DNA of 64,000 nucleotides from an uncultured bacterium (lineage in GTDB: Bacteria; Bacteroidota; Bacteroidia; Bacteroidales; Marinifilaceae): assembly GCA_905216195.1 (NCBI GenBank), contig CAJMSX010000005.1:1-64000 (forward strand), read 5' to 3'. Under the pieces are notes generated by a model, which saw nothing but the letters and a program-made list of their open reading frames with translations, had not been told where the DNA came from and ran no database searches. A program made the translations under genes and the position numbers. Position 1 is the first letter of the stretch. Every line of letters starts with the position of its first letter. Positions 54,458 to 63,581 of this stretch are shown piece by piece.

Positions 54458-55711
54458 TTAGTCTATTTTGTGTATTACCAAACCGGAGCGCAACTTCGGT
54501 TCGAACCAGGTCGTTTTCGGCGGCATGATATTACCGGTATCGGCAATATTCAATAACTGCTGCATAGAAACGGGATAAAGAGCGAATGCCACTTTCATTT
54601 CTCCGCTATCCACCCTTTTCTTCAGTTCACCCAGCCCCCGGATTCCTCCGACGAAATCAATCCGTTTAGAGGTTCTCAGGTCCTGTATATCCAGAATATC
54701 GGCCAATACGTGTTTGGAAAGAATCGTTACATCCAATACACCGATCGGATCGTTATCGTCATAACTGCCTGCTTTGGCGGTAAGCTTGTACCATTTTCCG
54801 CCCAGATACATACTGAAATCATGTAACTTTTCCGGATGATAGATTTCGGGACCTTTACATTCTACCGTGAAATTCTCTTTCAATTTCTCCAGCAATTGTG
54901 TTTCGGTCAAACCGTTCAGATCTTTCACCACCCGGTTGTAATCGATAATTTTCAATTGATTATCCGGGAAATGTACGGCCATAAAGAAGTTATATTCCTC
55001 TTTACCGGTATGATTCGGATTTTTAGCACTGTATTCTGCGCCGATCCGGGCTGCCGCAGCTGTACGGTGATGTCCGTCGGCTACATAGGTGGCCGGAACT
55101 TGCGTAGCAAATAATTCTTCCAGATGCTTGTTGGTTTCCGGGCAGTTGATCGCCCAAAAATGATGTCCGAAACCGTCTTCTGCTACGAAATCGTAATCGG
55201 CTTTCTGGTTCTTTACGATATCTTCAACGATAGCGTCGATTTCCGGAACCGCCCGGTAAGAAAAGAATACCGGTTCCAGGTTAGCGTTTACGTAACGGGT
55301 AAGCACCATACGATCTTCTTCCTTATCCGGACGAGTCAATTCATGCTTTTTAATCACCCCGTTCACATAATCCTCACAAGCGGCACAACCTACGATTCCG
55401 TATTGGGTTCTGCCGTCCATCGTCTGGGCGTAAATATAAAATTTAGGCTCCTCGTCCTGTACCAGCCATCCCTTTTCCTGGAACATCTTGAAGTTTTCCA
55501 CACTTTTGTGATAAACTTCTTCCGAATGAATATCCGTGCCTGCAGGACAATCAATTTCTGCCCGGGTTACATGTAAAAGCGATTTCGGCTTTCCGGCAGC
55601 CATCTGTGCCGCTTCTTCCGAATTCATTACATCATAGGGAAGACATGCCAATTCTTCGCAAACTTCCTGATTGGGGGTACGTAAGCCTTTGAATGGTTTT
55701 ACTATTGCCAT
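54458..55711 (-). CDS. DUF1015 family protein
   Basis: The 417-residue soluble protein (start at ATG 55711; eight further residues are possible upstream) matches the widespread DUF1015 family, starting MAIVKPFKGLRTPNQEV. It contains the family motif VADGHHRTAAA, which resembles the HxR motif of ParB-like and SerK-type serine kinases. It is last in a series serC-serA-DUF1015 on one strand, an association seen in many bacteria, so a role in serine metabolism is likely. Its exact reaction is not known to me. Confidence 0.85.
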   Translation of the reverse strand: MAIVKPFKGLRTPNQEVCEELACLPYDVMNSEEAAQMAAGKPKSLLHVTRAEIDCPAGTDIHSEEVYHKSVENFKMFQEKGWLVQDEEPKFYIYAQTMDGRTQYGIVGCAACEDYVNGVIKKHELTRPDKEEDRMVLTRYVNANLEPVFFSYRAVPEIDAIVEDIVKNQKADYDFVAEDGFGHHFWAINCPETNKHLEELFATQVPATYVADGHHRTAAAARIGAEYSAKNPNHTGKEEYNFFMAVHFPDNQLKIIDYNRVVKDLNGLTETQLLEKLKENFTVECKGPEIYHPEKLHDFSMYLGGKWYKLTAKAGSYDDNDPIGVLDVTILSKHVLADILDIQDLRTSKRIDFVGGIRGLGELKKRVDSGEMKVAFALYPVSMQQLLNIADTGNIMPPKTTWFEPKLRSGLVIHKID

Positions 55712-55785
55712 ATATATTCGGTTTATATAGTTCAAGGGTGATAGTCTCAGGCGTGAAAACCCGGAACGACCACCCTAAAACGAAA

Positions 55786-56709
55786 TTATTTATTTACTTT
55801 AAATTTAGCATCTCCATGTTCCAGGAAAGCCACGATCTGACGGGCAGCAGCCAAACCGGCATTCACATTCGCTTCTTCGGTCTGAGCTCCCATTTTTTTC
55901 GGAGTAAAGAAATAACGACCTTCATACGGAGCGAAATCGGCTGCATTATCCGGAAGAATATCGGAAATGTACTTGAAATCGGGACGATCGGCCATCAATT
56001 TCAGCAAGCCTTCTTCGTCAATCACTTCTTTACGGGCGGTATTCACCAATATACCACCTTTCGGCATGCGATTCAACAACTCGTAGTTGATAGACTTTTT
56101 CGTTTTTTCCGTAGCGGGAATATGCAAAGAAACATAGTCGCACAACGCATACATTTCTTCTACAGAATGCAAAGGAGTAGCACCCGCAGCCTTAATTTGT
56201 TCGTCGGTCATAAACGGATCGAAAGCGTAGACTTCCATACCGAATCCCCGGGCTACACGACCCACATTCTGTCCCACATTTCCATAAGCGTGAACACCGA
56301 TTTTTTTACCTTTCAATTCATGACCGGATTTTCCGTTATAGAAATTACGGGCCATATACACCATCATACCGAAAACCAATTCCGCTACGGCGTTTGAATT
56401 CTGACCCGGCGTATTCATAGCCACGATACCCCTGTCCGTACAAGCCTGTAAATCGATATTGTCATAACCGGCTCCGGCACGAACAATCACTTTCAGTTTT
56501 TTAGCGGCATCGATCACTTCTTTCGTAGCTTTGTCGGAACGGATAATCATAGCGTCTACATCAGCCACGGCCGCAATAAGCTCTGCCTGTGAAGTATATT
56601 TTTCCAGTAAAACGAGTTCGTATCCCTGAGCTTCTACAATTTCCCGGATCCCGTTAACAGCCACAGCGGCGAAGGGTTTGTCTGTTGCAATCAATACTTT
56701 TGTTGCCAT
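55786..56709 (-). CDS. serA: D-3-phosphoglycerate dehydrogenase
   Basis: The 307-residue protein is a D-2-hydroxyacid dehydrogenase with the Rossmann NAD-binding domain (about 105-285; GKKIGVHAYGNVGQNVGR) and the catalytic Arg in NTARKE plus a His/Glu pair. It makes 3-phosphohydroxypyruvate, the first step of serine synthesis. It is the short form without C-terminal ACT regulatory domain, common in Bacteroidetes. It lies 105 nt downstream of serC and 75 nt upstream of DUF1015. Confidence 0.93.
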   Translation of the reverse strand: MATKVLIATDKPFAAVAVNGIREIVEAQGYELVLLEKYTSQAELIAAVADVDAMIIRSDKATKEVIDAAKKLKVIVRAGAGYDNIDLQACTDRGIVAMNTPGQNSNAVAELVFGMMVYMARNFYNGKSGHELKGKKIGVHAYGNVGQNVGRVARGFGMEVYAFDPFMTDEQIKAAGATPLHSVEEMYALCDYVSLHIPATEKTKKSINYELLNRMPKGGILVNTARKEVIDEEGLLKLMADRPDFKYISDILPDNAADFAPYEGRYFFTPKKMGAQTEEANVNAGLAAARQIVAFLEHGDAKFKVNK

Positions 56710-56752
56710 ATCTGTAAATTTATTAAAAAATTAATGGTTAAGGTTGATAAAG

Positions 56753-56799
56753 TATAAGGCTCATAATTATCCCGCAAAGAGAACATTATGAACCTTATA
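56753..56799. repeat. 15-bp imperfect inverted repeat between serC and serA
   Basis: TATAAGGCTCATAAT (56753-56767) pairs with ATTATGAACCTTATA (56785-56799), one mismatch, around a 17-nt loop. There is no T-run, so it is not a classic terminator. It may tune serA expression relative to serC or bind a regulator. Confidence 0.5.
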
Positions 56800-56813
56800 A
56801 TTTTTAAAACGGA

Positions 56814-57887
56814 TTATTTATGAGCAGCTTCGAATTCCTTCATAGCAGAAATCAAAGCATTCACATCGTCCATCGTACAAGCATTATAAGTAGAAGCACG
56901 GAAACCGCCTACAGAACGGTGGCCTTTCACTCCAACGATATTCTTGGCCTTGCAGAAATCCAGGAATTCTTTTTCCAGAGATTCGTATCCTTCTCTTAAC
57001 AGGAACGGAATATTCATTCTGGAACGGGAACCTTCTTTCACTACAGGACGGAACATCTTGCTGTTTTCCAATTCATTGTAGATAGCATCGGCTCTTTGGA
57101 TAGCCAGTTTTTCCATCGCTTCTACGCCTCCCATTTCCTTCACCCATTTCAGGGTTTCCTTAACACCGAAAATATTAACGCAAGGAGGAGTATTATACAT
57201 GGATTCTTTATCTACATGTGTTTTGTATTTCAACATCGTAGGAATAGGTCTGTCAGCCACTACATTATTCAGGAAATCATTTTTGATGATTACGAAAGTA
57301 ACACCGGCAGGTCCGAGGTTCTTCTGGCAACCGCCGTAAATCATCGCATATTTGGAGACGTCTATCGGACGGCTGCAAATGTCGGAAGACATATCGGCAA
57401 TCAAAGGCACAGGAGAGTCCGGATCTTTGAAAATTTCCGTTCCGCGGATCGTATTATTGGATGTAATGTGCATATAATCCACATCCGAAGGAATCGTAAA
57501 TTCCGGATAGTAAGTAAATCCGTCGGCTTCGGAAGAAGCAACGATTTCTACTTCACCCCACAGTTTAGCTTCCTTAATAGCAGCCGTTGACCAGGTTCCG
57601 GTATTCACATAAGCAGCTTTCTTTTTCAGGAAGTTGTAAGGAATCATACAGAACTGCATGCTGGCGCCTCCTCCTAAGAAAAGTACAGAATATCCTTCAG
57701 GAATACTTAATACTTCTTTGAATAAAGCTACAGCTTCATCGTATACAGCCTGAAAATCAGAAGAACGATGAGATACTTCCATAATGGACTGTCCGGTATT
57801 ACCGAATTCCAATACGGCAGCTGCTGTGTTTTTCAGCGTTGAATCGGGCAATTTACAAGGCCCTGCATTAAAAATATGTTTTCTCAT
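56814..57887 (-). CDS. serC: Phosphoserine aminotransferase
   Basis: The 357-residue class V PLP-dependent aminotransferase starts MRKHIFNAGPCKLPDSTL, the typical SerC N-terminus. The lysine that binds PLP is in YGGCQKNLGPAG. It converts 3-phosphohydroxypyruvate and glutamate to phosphoserine. It is first of the serC-serA-DUF1015 series. No phosphoserine phosphatase gene is in the window. Confidence 0.96.
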   Translation of the reverse strand: MRKHIFNAGPCKLPDSTLKNTAAAVLEFGNTGQSIMEVSHRSSDFQAVYDEAVALFKEVLSIPEGYSVLFLGGGASMQFCMIPYNFLKKKAAYVNTGTWSTAAIKEAKLWGEVEIVASSEADGFTYYPEFTIPSDVDYMHITSNNTIRGTEIFKDPDSPVPLIADMSSDICSRPIDVSKYAMIYGGCQKNLGPAGVTFVIIKNDFLNNVVADRPIPTMLKYKTHVDKESMYNTPPCVNIFGVKETLKWVKEMGGVEAMEKLAIQRADAIYNELENSKMFRPVVKEGSRSRMNIPFLLREGYESLEKEFLDFCKAKNIVGVKGHRSVGGFRASTYNACTMDDVNALISAMKEFEAAHK

Positions 57888-58060
57888 TTTGTTGATTATT
57901 TATGAAATTAATAATAAATCTCCTTGTTTCGGAAACGTTACAAATATGCACTTTTTATCTTTAAAAATACTATTTTTGTGAATATTTATTCGTTTCTTTT
58001 CAAAAATTTACAATTTTGTTTGTATTCTCCGGAATAAAAATATCCGGCCTTCCCCCACTG

Positions 58061-59158
58061 TTAAAAGAAGGGCATTTTAACAATTTTAGCCTTCAGGGCT
58101 TTATTGCGTACCCGAATATAAATTTCGGTATCCAATTTGTGGAATCCGCTCTTAACATATCCGGTTCCGATGGATTTTCCGGTTAAGGGGGAAACCGTAC
58201 CCGAACATACTACCCCGATTTCATTTCCTTCGGCATCCTCAATGGGATAACCCTGACGGGCAATTCCCTTATCGATGATTTCAAAACCTTTCAGATAACG
58301 ACTGGGTTTATCGGCTTTCAGTTTTTCATGATAAGCCCGGTTGGTAAAATTATTTCCGTCTACGAATTTGGTAATCCACCCTAGGCCGGCTTCTATCGGA
58401 GAATGAGTATCGTCGATTTCATGCCCATATAGACAGAACCCCGCTTCCAAACGGAGAGTATCCCGCGCTCCCAAACCACAAGGCTTGATTCCGAATTCCG
58501 CTCCTGCTTCCATAACAGCGTTCCACAACCGGTCCGCATCTTTATTATAAGCGTAAATTTCACAACCGCCTGAACCCGTATATCCGGTAGTGGAAAAAAT
58601 CACTTTATCGATACCTGCAAAAGGAATTTCCTGGAAAGTATAATATTCCATATCCACCACATTCGCCGAGGTAAGCTTCTGCATAGCTTTCAAGGCCATA
58701 GGGCCTTGTATAGCCAGTTGGCAAATATTGTCAGAAGCATTTTCGATATCCGTAGCGGGATTCATGCCCATTTTCTCCGCATGCGATACGACCCAGTTCC
58801 AATCCTTTTCGATATTGGCAGCATTTACGACCAACAGGTATTTTTCCTCCCCGAAACAATACACCAGCAAATCGTCCACAATACCTCCCTCATCGTTCGT
58901 AAAACAACTATACTGAATTTTTCCGTATGACAAAGCAGCCACGTCATTCGACGTAAGAGATTGTACCAATTCAAAAGCTTTCGGTCCTTTAATCCAGAAT
59001 TCTCCCATATGAGCCACATCAAAAACACCGACTTTTTCACGCACAGTCAAATGTTCGTCTTTAATTCCGGTGTATTCTATCGGCATGTTATACCCTGCAA
59101 AAGGAGCCATCCTGGCACCGAGTGCTTCATGAAAATGTGTAAACGGTGTTGTTTTCAT
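58061..59158 (-). CDS. gcvT: Glycine cleavage system T protein (aminomethyltransferase)
   Basis: The 365-residue protein has the GcvT fold with conserved GVFDVAHMGEFWIKGP at about residues 43-58, GYTGSGGCEIY (about 193) and LGARDTLRLEAGFCLYGHEID (about 227). It transfers the methylene group from the H-protein-bound aminomethyl intermediate to tetrahydrofolate. It sits downstream of the serine genes on the same strand but 173 nt away and reads independently. Genes for the H, P and L proteins are not in the window. Confidence 0.95.
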   Translation of the reverse strand: MKTTPFTHFHEALGARMAPFAGYNMPIEYTGIKDEHLTVREKVGVFDVAHMGEFWIKGPKAFELVQSLTSNDVAALSYGKIQYSCFTNDEGGIVDDLLVYCFGEEKYLLVVNAANIEKDWNWVVSHAEKMGMNPATDIENASDNICQLAIQGPMALKAMQKLTSANVVDMEYYTFQEIPFAGIDKVIFSTTGYTGSGGCEIYAYNKDADRLWNAVMEAGAEFGIKPCGLGARDTLRLEAGFCLYGHEIDDTHSPIEAGLGWITKFVDGNNFTNRAYHEKLKADKPSRYLKGFEIIDKGIARQGYPIEDAEGNEIGVVCSGTVSPLTGKSIGTGYVKSGFHKLDTEIYIRVRNKALKAKIVKMPFF

Positions 59159-59273
59159 TCTTGATACTTTTTAGATTTTCACGGAGATAACCGTACTCGT
59201 CCACTGCAATCGTTAGCACAATTACATCCAAATTATAAATTAATTTACTCTTTTAAAACTTTTACAAACTCTA

Positions 59274-59281
59274 CAAAGGTA
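59274..59281 (-). promoter_or_regulatory. Candidate -7 element for gcvT
   Basis: On the minus strand this reads TACCTTTG (TAnnTTTG). It would give a leader of about 110 nt before the gcvT ATG. A -33 TTTG at correct spacing is not seen. Confidence 0.4.
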
Positions 59282-59467
59282 CAATTTTTATTTATTACAA
59301 TTCATTCCGGCTCTTTTTTTTCCTGCGGTTTCAGCCAAATAAATCCGATACTTTTTTTGAGTATTCCGTTTTTATATTCTATCTTTATAGTTTCGAAATT
59401 ACGCCCGTTTGACGAGCGGTGAAAAGGAACCTAATACATTAACAACTAAACAATTAAAACTATAAAA

Positions 59468-59812
59468 ATGCTTATCGAGATCAATGAAAAGGAAGGGATA
59501 CAAATTGCCAGGTTCGCAAAATTATCTCGTTTTACTTTAGCTGTGACGGAAGAAGTCAAAGCAGAACTGAAACCTGTATTAAGTGTAAAAGGAACAAAAC
59601 TTATTTTCGACCTGAAAGATATCAATTTTATCGATAGCAGCGGAATAGGATGTATCATCTCATTGGTCAAAGCGGCTAAGAGCAACGAAGCTTCTTTAAA
59701 GCTCTGCAATTTATCCCAGGAAGTACAAAACGTGTTCGAATTATTGCATCTTCAGATGATACTGGATATAGAAAAAGACGTGGAAAGCAGCATAAAAAGT
59801 TACCAAAAATAA
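59468..59812 (+). CDS. STAS domain protein (anti-sigma factor antagonist type)
   Basis: The 114-residue protein is a single STAS domain. The motif DSSGIG (residues 56-61) with the phosphorylatable Ser57 or Ser58 is that of SpoIIAA/RsbV-type antagonists, which are controlled by serine kinases. The partners (a kinase and a PP2C phosphatase) are not in the window. It is monocistronic, convergent with arcB, and closed by a shared terminator. Confidence 0.9.
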   Translation: MLIEINEKEGIQIARFAKLSRFTLAVTEEVKAELKPVLSVKGTKLIFDLKDINFIDSSGIGCIISLVKAAKSNEASLKLCNLSQEVQNVFELLHLQMILDIEKDVESSIKSYQK

Positions 59813-59818
59813 CCAAAA

Positions 59819-59848
59819 AACGGCGGGACTTTTTCCCGCCGTTCCTTT
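59819..59848. terminator. Bidirectional terminator between the STAS gene and arcB
   Basis: AACGGCGGGA (59819-59828) and TCCCGCCGTT (59834-59843) form a 10-bp perfect stem with a CTTTT loop. A-run upstream and CCTTTTA downstream. Confidence 0.9.
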
Positions 59849-59858
59849 TATTATCGGT

Positions 59859-60860
59859 TTAACACCCCAGGGTAGCTACCATAACGGCTTTAATCGTGTG
59901 CATCCGGTTTTCTGCCTCGTCGAAAACAATCGAATGAGGAGATTCGAATACCTCTTCCGTCACTTCCAACGCATCCAAACCGAATTGCTTGTAAACATCC
60001 CGGCCGATAGAAGTCTCCAGGTTATGAAATGCCGGTAAACAGTGCATAAATTTACAGTTTTTGTTTCCGGTAAGTTCCATCACTTTTTTATTTACCTGAT
60101 AGGGCAAGAGTAAATCAATTCTCTCTTTCCACACTTCCTGGGGTTCTCCCATAGATACCCATACGTCCGTATAAAGGAAATCGCACCCTTTTACTCCGGC
60201 AGCCACGTCATCCGTTACGGTAACGTTAGCTCCCGTTTCCTCGGCAATCTTCCGGCAGGTAGCTATCAATTCGGGATTCGGTTGTAAGCTTTTAGGGGCG
60301 ACGATCCGTACATCCATCCCCATTTTAGCCCCCCCCACCATGAGGGGATTTCCCATATTATAGCGGGCATCCCCCAGGTAAGCATAAGTCACCTGTTTCA
60401 GGGGCTTATCCACATGTTCCCTCATCGTCAGGAAATCCGCCAGAATTTGCGTGGGATGAAACTCGTTCGTCAATCCGTTCCATACCGGAACGCCGGCATA
60501 TTCTGCCAATTCTTCCACCATCTCCTGTGCAAATCCCCGGTATTCGATTCCATCGAACATACGCCCCAATACCCGGGCGGTATCCTTCATCGATTCCTTT
60601 TTCCCCAATTGCGAACCGGAGGGTCCCAGATAAGTCACCTGGGCTCCCTGGTCGTGGGCGGCCACTTCGAAAGAACAACGCGTACGGGTCGAATCTTTCT
60701 CGAAGATCAACGCAATATTTTTACCTTTTAAACGGGGTTGCTCCGTACCTGCATACTTCGCCTTTTTCAGGTCGGCTGCCAAATCCAGCATATACTTGAT
60801 TTCTGAAGGAGTGAAGTCCAGTAACTTCAAAAAATTCCTGTTTCTTAGATTAAAAGCCAT
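59859..60860 (-). CDS. arcB: Ornithine carbamoyltransferase, catabolic type
   Basis: The 333-residue protein has STRTRCSFE (carbamoyl phosphate site, with Ser/Thr/Arg), the HPTQ motif (HPTQILADFLT) and HCLPAFHN (ornithine site, catalytic Cys). The length and the FEKDSTRTRCSFEVAAHD motif match ArcB of the arginine deiminase pathway. Next to it is carbamate kinase, so it probably runs as citrulline to carbamoyl phosphate plus ornithine, feeding ATP synthesis. No arginine deiminase gene is in the window. It follows arcC by 165 nt. Confidence 0.92.
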   Translation of the reverse strand: MAFNLRNRNFLKLLDFTPSEIKYMLDLAADLKKAKYAGTEQPRLKGKNIALIFEKDSTRTRCSFEVAAHDQGAQVTYLGPSGSQLGKKESMKDTARVLGRMFDGIEYRGFAQEMVEELAEYAGVPVWNGLTNEFHPTQILADFLTMREHVDKPLKQVTYAYLGDARYNMGNPLMVGGAKMGMDVRIVAPKSLQPNPELIATCRKIAEETGANVTVTDDVAAGVKGCDFLYTDVWVSMGEPQEVWKERIDLLLPYQVNKKVMELTGNKNCKFMHCLPAFHNLETSIGRDVYKQFGLDALEVTEEVFESPHSIVFDEAENRMHTIKAVMVATLGC

Positions 60861-61025
60861 CTTTTTAGATTTAGATTATGATTCTTAATTTTACTGACAA
60901 ATGTATAACAAAATGCTTGAATACGATTAAGGAAATCCGTGAATCCGGACCAACCGTCTAAAATTATTTTATACAGCTGTCCGGATTCGGATTCTCAACT
61001 AAAAATTATGAAGCTTCAGAGATAC

Positions 61026-61982
61026 TCAATCATACTCCATGGTAATTTTTGATCCGTATCTTCGGTCTTCCAGTTTAGTGGCCTCCGTAATCACCGATTT
61101 TTGTCCTCCGTTTTTTACAAAATGGAGACAAGCCCTGATTTTCGGCGCCATACTCCCCTCTCCGAACATCCCGGCCTCCAGGTATTTCATCGTATCCGCA
61201 TAATCCAGAAATTCGAGGATTTCCTGGGTCGGTTTCCGATAGTCTTTATATATATAAGGTACGTCTGTCAAAATGTATAACTCCTCCGCTTTCACCCGCA
61301 CCCCAATCATAGCGGAAGCCAAATCTTTATCGATTACTCCCTCCACCGGCTGTAGCATGCCTTCTCCGTCGATATAAACCGGGATTCCGCCCCCTCCTCC
61401 CGTTATGACGATACTTCCCGCCCGGGCCATTCGCTCCACCAAAGCAGCATTTTTAAAGTCGATGGGTGAAGGAGAAGGAACCACCCGTCTCCAACCGCCT
61501 TCCACTTTGATTTCTTCTTTAAAAACCCAGCCGTGTTCCGCTGCTAAACGGTCCGCTTCTTCTTTTTGATAAATTTTGCCAACCCGTTTGGTCGGATTCA
61601 ATAAAGCCGGATCATGCTCATCGACCACTACCTGAGAAATCATGGATACCACATGCCGGGTCAGGTTGTGTTTTTTTAAGATATTCCGCAGATTCCGCTC
61701 GATCATGTATCCGATTTGCCCTTGGGAATACGCCACACACATGTCTAAAGACATAGGCGGTAAACCGTACATTTTTACACCGGCATCGTCACTCAGCAGA
61801 ATATTTCCGACCTGAGGACCGTTACCGTGAGTAAGAATCAGATTATATCCGTCCCGAATCAAATAAACCAGATTCTCCAAAGTATCCCGGATATTCTGAT
61901 TTTGCTCGGCTACCGTACCTTTCTGATTTCCCCGGAGAATAGCATTACCCCCCAAGGCGACTACAGCTAATTTTTTTTCCAT
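61026..61982 (-). CDS. arcC: Carbamate kinase
   Basis: The 318-residue protein starts MEKKLAVVALGGNAILR, the usual start of ArcC. Further family signatures are LTHGNGPQVGNIL and GGGGGIPV. It makes ATP from carbamoyl phosphate and ADP. The ATG at 61982 was chosen over one 12 codons upstream because it gives the conserved N-terminus. It is upstream of arcB on the same strand and likely in one operon. Confidence 0.95.
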   Translation of the reverse strand: MEKKLAVVALGGNAILRGNQKGTVAEQNQNIRDTLENLVYLIRDGYNLILTHGNGPQVGNILLSDDAGVKMYGLPPMSLDMCVAYSQGQIGYMIERNLRNILKKHNLTRHVVSMISQVVVDEHDPALLNPTKRVGKIYQKEEADRLAAEHGWVFKEEIKVEGGWRRVVPSPSPIDFKNAALVERMARAGSIVITGGGGGIPVYIDGEGMLQPVEGVIDKDLASAMIGVRVKAEELYILTDVPYIYKDYRKPTQEILEFLDYADTMKYLEAGMFGEGSMAPKIRACLHFVKNGGQKSVITEATKLEDRRYGSKITMEYD

Positions 61983-62190
61983 TATTTTAGTATTTTGTTT
62001 TTCCCTGTTAATTGACAAAAACCCGCTTCAGGTTTCTTTCCAAATTTAAATAATTAAGAGGTTAGAAAAAATAGGAAAAAACGTTTTCGTAAAAATATAA
62101 TACATTGATTATCAGCAATTAGTATAATTATTCAGTCGGTTTTTATAAATATGCGGCGTAAAACTGAATCCTTTTTTGTAATTTTGTGGC

Positions 62191-62502
62191 ATGCAGGAAA
62201 AACAGAAACATATATTCAGGTTGATTTTCCGGAAATTTACGAACAAATATATCTTCGTCGGCTTGCTTTTTCTGGTATGGATCGCTTTCTTCGATAAAAA
62301 CAGCTTTATCGAAAAAATTCACATCCGCCATAAAATCAATACGCTGACTAAAGAAAAAGAATATTATCAGAAAAAAATCGTAGAAGATAAACGAAAAATT
62401 CAGGAATTACTCAGCAATCGGGACAATCTGGAAAAATTTGCCCGTGAACAATACCTGATGAAAAACAGTAACGAAGATATATTTATTATTGTAGACGAAT
62501 AG
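62191..62502 (+). CDS. FtsB/DivIC-like septum formation initiator
   Basis: The 103-residue protein has one transmembrane helix (about 24-40), followed by a coiled coil (about 50-90) and a short end. This is the bitopic FtsB/DivIC form, which joins FtsL and FtsQ in the division site complex. A TAATTTTG element (62179-62186) is only 5 nt upstream of the ATG, so the transcript may have almost no leader or start elsewhere. ruvX starts 2 nt after its stop. Confidence 0.85.
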   Translation: MQEKQKHIFRLIFRKFTNKYIFVGLLFLVWIAFFDKNSFIEKIHIRHKINTLTKEKEYYQKKIVEDKRKIQELLSNRDNLEKFAREQYLMKNSNEDIFIIVDE

Positions 62503-62504
62503 GG

Positions 62505-62938
62505 GTGGGAAGAATTTTAGCTATTGACTACGGGAGAAAACGGGTAGGAATCGCCGTTACCGATCCGCAACGGATCATCGCTACCGGCTTGCAGACGGTT
62601 GCTACACATGAACTCATGCCGTTTCTTCAGCAATATGTTTCCCGGGAAAAAATCGACCTTTTCGTTATCGGTCATCCGAAACAAATGAATAACTGCGACT
62701 CCGAATGCATGACGTATATCAAACCTTTTCTCTCTGCCTTGAAGCGCAAATTTCCGGATATTCCGGTCGAGATGTATGACGAGCGCTTTACCTCCCTCCT
62801 CGCTCATAAAGCTTTGATAGAAGGAGGGGCAAAAAAAAGACCCGTCAGGACAAAGCGTTGATAGACACAATGAGTGCTACCATTATATTGACCTCTTATC
62901 TGGAAAGCTACGGTTTTCTTTCAAAAAATAAAAAATAA
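62505..62938 (+). pseudogene. ruvX: Holliday junction resolvase-like RuvX (YqgF), frameshifted at an A8 run
   Basis: The GTG start at 62505 begins the RuvX N-terminus GRILAIDYGRKRVGIAVTD, with the nuclease-fold Asp and the VIGHPKQMNN motif. The direct frame ends after 118 codons at TGA (62859-62861). At the run of eight A (62831-62838), a minus-one shift restores RQDKALIDTMSATIILTSYL to a TAA at 62936-62938, giving a 144-residue protein near the family's usual length. RuvX/YqgF processes 16S rRNA ends and is essential in many bacteria. So this is either one missing A, transcript slippage or a ribosomal -1 shift. Confidence 0.85.
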
Positions 62939-62944
62939 AAGACG

Positions 62945-63499
62945 ATGCTATTACCTATATTTATTTACGGTCACCCTATATTGAGAAAAATCTCCAAAGA
63001 CATCCCAGCCGATTACCCGGATCTGGACAAATTTATCAAAGACCTCTGGCAGACGATGGACGAAGCCGACGGCGTAGGCCTGGCTGCTCCCCAGGTGGGG
63101 AAAAATATCCGAATCTTCGTGGTCGATGCCAATGTTTTTTCGGAAATGGACCCGAATTGTATCGGTTTCCGTAAAGCGTTCATCAATGCCCATATTCTGG
63201 AACGCACCGGCGAAGAAGTAAGCCGGAATGAAGGCTGCCTCAGCATTCCCGGCATCCACGAAGACGTGAAAAGAAAAAATAAAATCCGGATTGCCTATCA
63301 GGATGAAAACGGGGTGCCCCACGAAGAAGAATACGAAGGCATCAAAGCCTGGATCATCCAACACGAATATGATCATTTGGAAGGTGTATTATTTACGGAT
63401 CATCTCTCTTCCTTGAAAAAAAGAATCCTCCGCAATAAACTGAACAACATCAGCATCGGAAAATTTAAAGCCGATTACCGGGTAGTCCTTTCGAAATAA
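62945..63499 (+). CDS. def: Peptide deformylase
   Basis: The 184-residue metal enzyme removes the N-formyl group from new proteins. Three conserved motifs are seen: GVGLAAPQVG (about residue 43), EGCLSIPG with the metal-binding Cys, and HEYDHLEGVLF with two His ligands and the catalytic Glu. It starts 6 nt after the ruvX stop (restored frame), which supports a ftsB-ruvX-def operon. Confidence 0.97.
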   Translation: MLLPIFIYGHPILRKISKDIPADYPDLDKFIKDLWQTMDEADGVGLAAPQVGKNIRIFVVDANVFSEMDPNCIGFRKAFINAHILERTGEEVSRNEGCLSIPGIHEDVKRKNKIRIAYQDENGVPHEEEYEGIKAWIIQHEYDHLEGVLFTDHLSSLKKRILRNKLNNISIGKFKADYRVVLSK

Positions 63500-63581
63500 A
63501 CCGAGGCAATCCATCGGAGAACCGGAATTTATTCGTAACTTATACCTGCATCAAGCGGACGTTTAAATAACCGGATTTTCT

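Noticed and set aside
59159..59281. Glycine riboswitch upstream of gcvT
   Set aside because: The leader is about 110 nt and lacks the paired glycine-aptamer core motifs that I could recognise; no tandem GGAGA-type structure is visible.
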